Source: Bacteroidota bacterium
GTDB taxonomy: Bacteria > Bacteroidota > Bacteroidia > Flavobacteriales > Flavobacteriaceae
DNA: 6,844 nucleotides
Assembly: GCA_018656255.1 (NCBI GenBank)
Contig: JABHYI010000184.1
Coordinates: 1-6,844, forward strand
Direction of reading: 5' to 3'
Position 1 is the stretch's first letter, and every line of letters starts with the position of its first letter. The translations under genes were made by a program, and so were the position numbers. The notes under the pieces were generated by a model. That model made no database searches. It was not told the DNA's origin and saw nothing but the letters and a program-made list of their open reading frames with translations. This document shows, piece by piece, positions 1 to 5,953 of the stretch.

Positions 1-874
1 ATGCAGTAACAGACACTAGCTTATTTTTATCAAACCCAACTAGAGTACTTGATATATAAGTAGCTAAAACAATGCCAATTGCAATGGCTTCACCGTGAAC
101 AAGTGATGGCCTACTTTTATTATCTAGACAATAAGATTCGATGGCATGACCAAGTGTATGTCCAAAATTTAGCACTTTTCTTGCACCTAATTCTTTAGGG
201 TCTTGTGTAACAATTTTGTTTTTAATCTCTATAGATTTCCAGATTAAGTTTTGGGTGTTTTTTAGATTTGTGATATCAAAACCTTGAAGCTGTTCCCAAT
301 AGTCTTCACTGTCAATAAGGGCGTGTTTTAACATTTCAGCAAATCCAGAGGTGATTTCTAGTTTTGGTAATGTGTTTAAAAAAGTAGGGTCAATAATCAC
401 AAAACAAGGATTATTAACGACTCCTATCTGATTTTTAAGCATCTCTAAATCCACACCATTTTTACCTCCTATGGATGCATCAACCATTGCTAGTAGTGAT
501 GTAGGGATGTTTATAAAATCAATTCCTCTTTTAAATGTAGAGGCAACAAAGCCCCCCAAATCTGTTACAACACCTCCACCAAGGTTAATGAGCAGGCTGC
601 TTCTGTCTGCACCTTTTTCTGACAGTGTTGACCATATATCCATGCAGGTATGAATTGTTTTATTTTTCTCGCCACTGGGCATAATAATGGTTTCAACAGG
701 TGCTTTTATACCAGCCTTTTTTATAAATAGCTCATGACAATGGGTATGTGTATTTGTGTCTACTAATATAAATATCTTAGTTGGGTTTAATTTCTCAATA
801 CCAGTGCGTAACAATGACCATGGGTTTTCATTGCAGTAAATGGCTGTATGTTGGGTCACAATCTGTTTATCCAT
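1..874 (-). CDS. aroB: 3-dehydroquinate synthase, C-terminus cut by the window edge
   Basis: AroB converts DAHP to 3-dehydroquinate, the second step of the shikimate pathway to aromatic amino acids, in the cytoplasm with NAD and a divalent metal. I translated 291 codons from the ATG at 874-872; the frame is still open at base 1. The NAD-binding glycine segment GGGVVTDLGGF is at residues 99-109, followed by RGIDFINIPTSLLAMVDAS (116-134) and GGKNG (136-140). The family metal ligands are all present: Glu180 in GFAEMLKHA, His239 in NFGHTLGHAIE and His260 in VHGEA; His243 matches the second, catalytic histidine of the HxxxH pair. Family members are usually about 350-360 residues, so roughly 60 C-terminal residues lie outside the window. 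No in-frame ATG lies close upstream and no Shine-Dalgarno sequence is visible, as is normal in Bacteroidota. It is divergent from the proline dehydrogenase gene. Confidence 0.96.
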   Translation of the reverse strand, partial: MDKQIVTQHTAIYCNENPWSLLRTGIEKLNPTKIFILVDTNTHTHCHELFIKKAGIKAPVETIIMPSGEKNKTIHTCMDIWSTLSEKGADRSSLLINLGGGVVTDLGGFVASTFKRGIDFINIPTSLLAMVDASIGGKNGVDLEMLKNQIGVVNNPCFVIIDPTFLNTLPKLEITSGFAEMLKHALIDSEDYWEQLQGFDITNLKNTQNLIWKSIEIKNKIVTQDPKELGARKVLNFGHTLGHAIESYCLDNKSRPSLVHGEAIAIGIVLATYISSTLVGFDKNKLVSVTA

Positions 875-920
875 AGTAGTGAGTGTATTATCAGTTTTTA
901 TAATTTTTGTTGTTTTTCGC

Positions 921-959
921 GCTATAAATTATTCAAACATAGAATAACAAAATTATAGC
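921..959. promoter_or_regulatory. nested inverted repeat in the aroB/proline dehydrogenase divergent region; possible operator
   Basis: The outer arms are GCTATAA (921-927) and TTATAGC (953-959); the inner arms are TTATTC (929-934) and GAATAA (942-947). Both pairs are perfect and share the same orientation, giving 13 paired positions interrupted by one base on the left (928) and five on the right (948-952), around a 7-base centre (935-941). The centre and the right-hand interruption contain most of the two candidate aroB -7 elements. The right arm ends 29 bp before the candidate proline dehydrogenase -7 element. A factor binding here could affect either promoter. Transcription of aroB from 941-934 would start inside the left arm, so an RNA hairpin is less likely than a DNA-level site. 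The symmetry is seen; the operator role is inferred. Confidence 0.4.
934..955 (-). promoter_or_regulatory. candidate aroB promoter -7 elements (two alternatives)
   Basis: Read on the minus strand, two octamers fit the Bacteroidota -7 consensus TAnnTTTG: TATGTTTG at 941-934 and TAATTTTG at 955-948. Use of the first would start transcription near 928 and give a leader of about 54 nt. Neither has a good TTTG -33 element at the usual spacing of about 19 nt; the nearest is GTTG at 972-969, 27 and 13 nt away respectively. In AT-rich DNA such octamers also arise by chance, so the placement is tentative. Confidence 0.4.
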
Positions 960-965
960 ATTGTA

Positions 966-996
966 TTTCAACGACCATCAAAACTAACTATATTTG
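966..996 (+). promoter_or_regulatory. candidate proline dehydrogenase promoter
   Basis: TATATTTG at 989-996 is an exact match to the Bacteroidota -7 consensus TAnnTTTG. TTTC at 966-969, 19 nt upstream, is a one-mismatch version of the TTTG -33 element at a normal spacing. Transcription would start at about 1002-1004, leaving only about 10-12 nt before the ATG at 1014. No Shine-Dalgarno sequence fits in that leader. Confidence 0.6.
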
Positions 997-1013
997 TACG
1001 AGAAATTTTTATT

Positions 1014-2186
1014 ATGGCCTTAAACACTCTTTTTGACAACACACAAACTGCATTTAAATTAAAAAGTGACTCAGAGTTAGAGCGTGCTTATTTTTTATTT
1101 AAAATGATTTCTAAAGAGCCTTTGGTGAAAATAGGAACGGTAGCTACAAAAGTTGCTCTGAATCTTAATTTACCAGTAGAAGGGCTAATACGCTCAACGG
1201 TGTTTGACCATTTTTGTGGTGGGGTAAATGAAAAAGATTGCATGGGAGTTGTTGATAATTTATACAGTGCTAAGGTAAGCTCTGTTTTGGATTATTCTGT
1301 AGAAGGAAAACAAGAAAAGGCTCAATTTGATGCCACCATGCAAAAGGTGCTAGAGCTCACTGAGTTTGCCAAAAACAAAGATGCAATGCCATTTTCTGTA
1401 TTTAAACCCACTGGTTTTGGTCGTTTTGAAATTTGGAGAAAACTTTCAGAGAATGAGCCACTAACCATTCAGGAAGAAGGGGAGTGGGAGGCTATACAAA
1501 ACAGGTATGAAACGGTTTGTAAAACAGCTCATAGCTGTGATATTTCTCTACTTATAGATGGAGAAGAGTCTTGGATGCAAGATGCTGCAGACGATCTATG
1601 CCAGGCTATGATGGCCAAATACAATACAGAGAAAGCCATTGTCTTTAATACACTACAATGTTATCGTTGGGATCGTTTAGACTATTTAAAAGAGCAGCAT
1701 GCAAAAGCCGTAGCGGGTAATTATAAATTAGGCTTTAAGGTTGTTAGGGGAGCTTACATGGAAAAAGAAAATACTCGTGCCCAAGAAAAAGGATATCCAA
1801 CACCTATTTGCGAAAGCAAACAAGCTACTGATGCGCATTTTAACGCTGTTATGGAGTATATACTAGACAATCTTGAGGACATTTCTTTATTTATTGGCAC
1901 CCATAATGAGGAAAGTAGTTATATGGCCCTAGAGAGACTAAAATCTAAAGGCCTACAAAAAAATGACACCAGAGTATGGTTTGGGCAATTATATGGCATG
2001 AGCGATCATATAAGCTACAATCTAGCTGCTCAGGGATATAATGTTGCTAAATACATTCCTTTTGGACCTGTAAAGGATGTTATGCCCTATTTAATTCGTA
2101 GGGCTGAAGAGAATACTTCTGTGGCTGGTCAAACTAGTAGAGAGCTAACATTACTCAAAAAAGAGAAAACCAGAAGAAAATCCTAA
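1014..2186 (+). CDS. proline dehydrogenase (single-domain, FAD-dependent)
   Basis: This enzyme oxidises L-proline to pyrroline-5-carboxylate, passing electrons through FAD to the quinone pool at the inner face of the membrane; it is the first step of proline catabolism. The 390-residue protein is the stand-alone form, with no P5C dehydrogenase domain of the PutA type. Visible family features of the (beta/alpha)8 barrel are KPTGFGRFE (131-139), LLIDGEESWMQ (179-189), NTLQCYR (212-218), the FAD-contacting KVVRGAYMEKE (242-252), THNEES (296-301), GQLYGMSDH (324-332) and the C-terminal YIPFGPV...YLIRRAEEN (347-367). The Arg362-Arg363 pair corresponds to the two arginines that bind the proline carboxylate in E. 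coli PutA. Nothing looks truncated. The ATG at 1014 follows the promoter closely, and no other upstream start fits. The P5C dehydrogenase gene is not in the window. The gene is divergent from aroB and convergent with rlmF. Symbols used elsewhere (putA, prodh, fadM) are not assigned here because this is not a bifunctional PutA. Confidence 0.95.
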   Translation: MALNTLFDNTQTAFKLKSDSELERAYFLFKMISKEPLVKIGTVATKVALNLNLPVEGLIRSTVFDHFCGGVNEKDCMGVVDNLYSAKVSSVLDYSVEGKQEKAQFDATMQKVLELTEFAKNKDAMPFSVFKPTGFGRFEIWRKLSENEPLTIQEEGEWEAIQNRYETVCKTAHSCDISLLIDGEESWMQDAADDLCQAMMAKYNTEKAIVFNTLQCYRWDRLDYLKEQHAKAVAGNYKLGFKVVRGAYMEKENTRAQEKGYPTPICESKQATDAHFNAVMEYILDNLEDISLFIGTHNEESSYMALERLKSKGLQKNDTRVWFGQLYGMSDHISYNLAAQGYNVAKYIPFGPVKDVMPYLIRRAEENTSVAGQTSRELTLLKKEKTRRKS

Positions 2187-2213
2187 ATAGCTGTTAAACT
2201 TCTGTACGGTTTT
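2166..2213. terminator. weak imperfect inverted repeat over the convergent stop codons; possible bidirectional terminator
   Basis: CAGAAG (2171-2176) is a perfect inverted match to CTTCTG (2199-2204). It is extended by AAAAC (2166-2170) against GTTTT (2209-2213) after a 4-base bulge. The 22-base loop contains both stop codons (plus strand 2184-2186, minus strand 2196-2194). The A-run on the left and T-run on the right would give a U-tract in either direction. The large loop and bulge make this a poor hairpin, but there is no better terminator candidate between the two genes. Confidence 0.22.
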
Positions 2214-3102
2214 GGTCTTCAAAACTCCAAGCGAGCATCCTGCTATTTTTATTACCTATATGCATTACCACTGTTTTATGATTTGCCTTTGCCTTGTCTA
2301 ACTGTTTGTATAGTTTGTTTAAGTGCGCTTTATTTGAAACTAGTGTTGTAAACACACCCACCTGATGTTTGTGTTTTAAACTCTGTTTAATCATTCTTTT
2401 TATAAAAAGAGACTCACCGCCATTGCACCAAAGCTCATTTGCTTTTCCACCAAAATTTTGCACCAACTCTTGCCTAAAAGCGTAATCTTTATCTTTTGAT
2501 ATGTTCGCTAGTTTGCGCATTGTTCCTTTGTTTGCTTCAATCTCGCTTGTATGAAATGGCGGGTTACATATGGTAACATCAAAATACTCATCTTCTTTTA
2601 GAATACCCGTAAAAATATTTGCATTATTTGTTTGATGTCTTATTTCAATATTGTTTTTTAATCCCTTTGTTGCTGCAACAATTTTTTTGGCAGAAGCAAC
2701 AGCATCATTATGTATGTCTGCACCCACCATTTGCCAATTAAAAAGTTTGGCTCCTATGATAGGGTAGATGCAGTTAGCACCTACTCCTATATCTAAGACC
2801 TTATAACTTGTAGTGTCATTACCATCATTTTTGTGCTCATCAAGCAATGTTTTAACATGGCATAAGTAATCTGCCCTTCCAGGAACTGCAGGACATAAAT
2901 GCCCGATAGGCAGCTGATAATGATCTAGTTTGTAATGTTGTAATAGCAACGCTTTATTTAGCTGAAATACCCCTTTTGGATTTGCAAAATCAATCGTTTG
3001 AATTTCATGCTCGTTGGTAAACACAAACGCTTCCAATTCTTCATTGGCTTGGATTAGCAACTCAAAGTTGTAAGGGTTTCTGTGTGGGTTTTGTAAATGC
3101 AT
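2194..3102 (-). CDS. rlmF: 23S rRNA (adenine(1618)-N(6))-methyltransferase
   Basis: RlmF (formerly YbiN) uses S-adenosylmethionine to methylate N6 of A1618 in 23S rRNA. The 302-residue length matches the E. coli enzyme (about 308). Diagnostic stretches are VDFANP-like IDFANPKGVFQLNKALL (37-53), LCPAVPGRADYL (69-80), the SAM-binding motif I DIGVGANCIYPIIG (104-117), the catalytic NPPFH (180-184) typical of N6-adenine methyltransferases, NFGGKANELWCNGGE (216-230) and the C-terminal SRMLAWSF (287-294). By comparison with the E. coli sequence as I remember it, the segment between NPPFH and NFGG is a few residues longer. The ATG at 3102-3100 lies 4 bp after the stop of the preceding small membrane protein gene, with no Shine-Dalgarno sequence. 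It is the last gene of the minus-strand block and is presumably expressed with it, perhaps also from a promoter I could not see. Confidence 0.95.
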   Translation of the reverse strand: MHLQNPHRNPYNFELLIQANEELEAFVFTNEHEIQTIDFANPKGVFQLNKALLLQHYKLDHYQLPIGHLCPAVPGRADYLCHVKTLLDEHKNDGNDTTSYKVLDIGVGANCIYPIIGAKLFNWQMVGADIHNDAVASAKKIVAATKGLKNNIEIRHQTNNANIFTGILKEDEYFDVTICNPPFHTSEIEANKGTMRKLANISKDKDYAFRQELVQNFGGKANELWCNGGESLFIKRMIKQSLKHKHQVGVFTTLVSNKAHLNKLYKQLDKAKANHKTVVMHIGNKNSRMLAWSFEDQNRTEV

Positions 3103-3106
3103 TGGA

Positions 3107-3478
3107 TTATTGTTTTACAATAGATGTTATTGTAGCGGTTTTGTTACAATTTTGCACCCTCATTTTTAAGTATATTTTATTAACAAAACCCTCAATTACA
3201 TATACATTACAAGAGTCTAGTTTTGTATTACTCTCTCCAAAATTGACATCTCCAATCCTTAAAAGGGTAGATGCGGCTGAGGTGTCAAGATTGTTTTTTT
3301 CTAAGTCTTGAAGACTTTGATTAGAGAATACTCTTTGTTTGATTTTAATGTTTTTTAAAGTACGTGCATCTGGACCATAATCACAGCCAGCTTTTTTTCC
3401 GTTTAAAAAGAAAAATAAAAGCAGTAGGCCAATGACAAATCCAAAACCATAAAAACCAAATCTTTTTGCAATATGCAT
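3107..3478 (-). CDS. small single-pass membrane protein, resembles flavobacterial DUF4258-annotated proteins
   Basis: This is a 123-residue protein of unknown function. Lys5-Arg6 precede a hydrophobic segment at about residues 7-26 rich in Gly, Phe and Leu, followed by Lys28-Lys29, which fits a single N-terminal membrane anchor or uncleaved signal anchor. The rest is a soluble domain of about 95 residues starting with CDYGPDARTLKNIKIK (32-47) and containing GDVNFGESNTKLDSC (76-90). Cysteines are at 32, 90 and 111. From memory, small flavobacterial proteins with the same CDYGPDAR...LKNI opening are annotated as DUF4258 or hypothetical; I could not check this. The ATG at 3478-3476 is 3 bp after the receptor stop codon and in the same frame. 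The AAGG before it is too close to the ATG to act as a Shine-Dalgarno sequence. Its position between a receptor and rlmF suggests translational coupling but does not reveal a function. Confidence 0.85.
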   Translation of the reverse strand: MHIAKRFGFYGFGFVIGLLLLFFFLNGKKAGCDYGPDARTLKNIKIKQRVFSNQSLQDLEKNNLDTSAASTLLRIGDVNFGESNTKLDSCNVYVIEGFVNKIYLKMRVQNCNKTATITSIVKQ

Positions 3479-3481
3479 CCT

Positions 3482-5944
3482 TTAAAATTTAGCGGTTAAA
3501 CGTACATTAAAAACCCTTGGTGATAAGTAGTTGGGTATGGAGTATTGTACCTTGGTGTAAACATCTCTTACAAATGTATTTGATATAGAGTTTTGTACAT
3601 CAAAAATGTTGAAAATCTCTGCGCCAAGAGTAAGTTCTTTAAAGTATTTAAAAACACCTTCTTCTTTTGGTCTTGTTGCATCAATAAGCACATAAGATAC
3701 TCCCAGATCTACTCTTTTGTAATCTGGTAAGCGTTCTTGGAAATCATAAGGGTCTGCGTAGCTAGGGGAGCCTCCTGGAAGGCCTGTGTTGTATTGCAAA
3801 TTTAAGTACCCTTTTAAATTTGGGACCACCTTGACATAATCTTGAAATAGCATTCCTATCTTTAATCGCTGGTCTGTAGGTCTAAAAATGTACCCTTTGT
3901 CGTCTATGTTTTCTTCTGTTTTTAAATACCCTAGGCTTATCCAGCTTTCTGTTCCAGGAACAAACTCTCCTGCCAAACGCAAATCTAACCCATAGGCATA
4001 AGCAACAGCGTTGTTTGAGGCTCTATAGCGTATTCTAACATTATCTAGGGTGTAAGGGTTTACATTTGTGAGTTTCTTGTAATACACTTCAGAGTTTAGG
4101 GTAAATGGCCTATCCCACAAATTAAAACTGTAATCATTCCCTAGAACAATATGAATAGATTTTTGCGCCTTCACACCAGGTCTTACGGTTCCTGTAGAAT
4201 CTCTTAATTCTCTATAAAATGGTGGTTGGTGGTATACACCTCCCGAAAGCCTAAAAAGCATATCTCTATCCCAATTTGGTTTAAGACTCAGTTGCCCTCT
4301 AGGACTAAATACTGTTTGGGTAGTGCTTTGGATGTCTTGCCCACTCACAGTCCAATTATGCGCTCTTATACCTGCATTTAGCCATAGATCACTACTGCCA
4401 ATAGTTGTTCTTCTGCTCCATTGTCCGTAACCACTAAGTCTATTTATTTGCACATCGTTTTGGGCACGTATATTTGTGTAGGGAACAATCTCAGAGGTGA
4501 AAGGTTCATAGGGCTGTAAATTAGCGAAATCTATAAGAGGTGGCCTTATAGAGAATCCTGCAGAATCTATAATTTCGTATTCCTGTACGCGGTCTCTGAT
4601 ATCTTCATGGGTGAATTTCACACCATATTCAATTTCATTTTCTCCAATAGTAGCATTCCCTTTATGTTCTAGATTTACAATCAAGGCATCAAGGTTGTTC
4701 CTTGCATGTGTGAGTTGAGAGCCAATACCTTCACTAAAGGTAACATCTCCTAGATTTTCACTTCCAATGCTAGTGTCTACCTCTCCTAATCTGTATTGGG
4801 CTAAAATATCAAAGTATTCTTGTTCTTGGGTTTGATATATAGATCCAATAAATTTTGCAGTATAGTTTTGGGAGGCCACGAAGGTTGCCTTCAGGGCTCC
4901 AAAATAGGTATCATACTTATCTTCTTCTTGACCTTCATAAAATACCAAAAGTGCAACAGGGTCTGCAAGGGTTCCAAAATTAGTTTGCCTTGTTAGGGGT
5001 TTATAGCTGTATTTGTTTATGGCAACATTTCCTAAAAAACCTATTTCAAGTTTATTGTTAAACTTGTAGCTAAGATAGGTTTGAGCATCTAAAAAAGTAG
5101 GTTTAAAATTTGTTTGAGTCTCTTTAGCATTTACAAACAAACTATTGTCTCTATAGCGTAAACCCACAATACCGGTAAACTTTCCATCATCAGAGATATT
5201 ACCTGCAGAAACACTAACTCCAAGTAAACTAGCATCTAGAGTTGCTTGTACCTCTGTTGGTTTTCTGTAGGTGATATCTAATACAGAGGAGAGTTTGTCA
5301 CCAAATTTTGCCTGAAAACCACCCGCAGAGAAATCAACACTAGAGGTAAGGTCATCATTTACAAAACTTAACCCTTCCTGTTGTCCACTCCTAATTAAAA
5401 AAGGCCTGTACACTTCAATTTCATTTACATACACTAAGTTCTCATCATAGTTACCCCCACGAACAGCATACTGAGTACTAAGCTCGTTATTACTGTTTAT
5501 ACCTGGCAATGATGTAAGTAGGCTTGTTACACCACTTATGGCAGAAGGCATTCTTCTTATTGCCTCTGGACTTAGGGTGGTTATTCCTTCAACGCGTTTG
5601 TTTTCTCTTCCTGAGATAACCACTGTTGCAATTTGTTCTATGTCTGTCTTCATGACAGGATTTAATTCATAATCCTCGTTGTTTGATAGGTTTAATGTTG
5701 CTTGTACATTTTTATGACCAATATGGCTATAAGTTATCTGCACATTCTCATTGGCGGTAATTTCAATAAGATAATACCCATCTAAATCAGAAATTGCCCC
5801 TGTGTTACCAAAGGTTATGTTTACACTTGGTATTGGCTCATCAAATACATCAAGTATAACACCCCTAACTGTTGCCTTTTGAGACAAAAGCGCACTAGAG
5901 TATAAAATGGAGAAAAATAGTAGAAGTTTAAGGTGTGTTTTCAA
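3482..5944 (-). CDS. TonB-dependent outer-membrane receptor with N-terminal carboxypeptidase-regulatory-like domain
   Basis: This 820-residue protein is an energised outer-membrane transporter of unknown substrate. A signal peptide (hydrophobic core about residues 6-20, likely cleaved before Gln22) is followed by a carboxypeptidase D regulatory-like beta domain (about 24-100, with VRGVILDVFDEPIPSVNITF and SDLDGYYLIE). A plug domain spans about 105-225, with LLTSLPGINSNNELSTQYAVRG (142-163) and FSAGGFQAKFGDKLSSVLDI (205-224). A beta-barrel runs to the terminal Phe820, the usual outer-membrane insertion signal. The start is TTG at 5944-5942: no ATG exists between the upstream stop and the signal peptide, and the next methionine in frame is near residue 98. 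At 820 residues and with no SusD gene beside it, it is not a typical SusC of a polysaccharide-utilisation locus. It lies 9 bp after the M23 peptidase gene and 3 bp before the small membrane protein gene. Nothing in the sequence identifies iron, cobalamin or another ligand. Confidence 0.93.
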   Translation of the reverse strand: MKTHLKLLLFFSILYSSALLSQKATVRGVILDVFDEPIPSVNITFGNTGAISDLDGYYLIEITANENVQITYSHIGHKNVQATLNLSNNEDYELNPVMKTDIEQIATVVISGRENKRVEGITTLSPEAIRRMPSAISGVTSLLTSLPGINSNNELSTQYAVRGGNYDENLVYVNEIEVYRPFLIRSGQQEGLSFVNDDLTSSVDFSAGGFQAKFGDKLSSVLDITYRKPTEVQATLDASLLGVSVSAGNISDDGKFTGIVGLRYRDNSLFVNAKETQTNFKPTFLDAQTYLSYKFNNKLEIGFLGNVAINKYSYKPLTRQTNFGTLADPVALLVFYEGQEEDKYDTYFGALKATFVASQNYTAKFIGSIYQTQEQEYFDILAQYRLGEVDTSIGSENLGDVTFSEGIGSQLTHARNNLDALIVNLEHKGNATIGENEIEYGVKFTHEDIRDRVQEYEIIDSAGFSIRPPLIDFANLQPYEPFTSEIVPYTNIRAQNDVQINRLSGYGQWSRRTTIGSSDLWLNAGIRAHNWTVSGQDIQSTTQTVFSPRGQLSLKPNWDRDMLFRLSGGVYHQPPFYRELRDSTGTVRPGVKAQKSIHIVLGNDYSFNLWDRPFTLNSEVYYKKLTNVNPYTLDNVRIRYRASNNAVAYAYGLDLRLAGEFVPGTESWISLGYLKTEENIDDKGYIFRPTDQRLKIGMLFQDYVKVVPNLKGYLNLQYNTGLPGGSPSYADPYDFQERLPDYKRVDLGVSYVLIDATRPKEEGVFKYFKELTLGAEIFNIFDVQNSISNTFVRDVYTKVQYSIPNYLSPRVFNVRLTAKF

Positions 5945-5953
5945 AAGCGAATA

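Noticed and set aside
471..653. 60-codon open frame on the plus strand
   Set aside because: It lies entirely inside aroB on the opposite strand, over the conserved NAD-binding region. Its translation is low-complexity and resembles nothing; it is an antisense shadow.
875..1013. Riboswitch or small RNA in the divergent intergenic region
   Set aside because: The predicted leaders are about 54 nt and about 10 nt, too short for known riboswitch classes, and I see no recognisable conserved core.
3084..3311. 75-codon open frame on the plus strand
   Set aside because: It overlaps the end of the small membrane protein gene and the start of rlmF in antisense. Both of those have coherent domains and tight operon spacing, so this frame is incidental.
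3380..3400. Possible lipoprotein signal at Cys32 of the small membrane protein (KAGC after a hydrophobic stretch)
   Set aside because: A lipobox needs a hydrophobic residue such as Leu at -3, but here it is Lys, and Lys28-Lys29 separate the cysteine from the hydrophobic core. A signal anchor fits better.
3482..5944. SusC-type receptor of a polysaccharide-utilisation locus
   Set aside because: The protein is shorter than typical SusC proteins (about 1000 residues), and neither a SusD-like gene nor any glycoside hydrolase is next to it.
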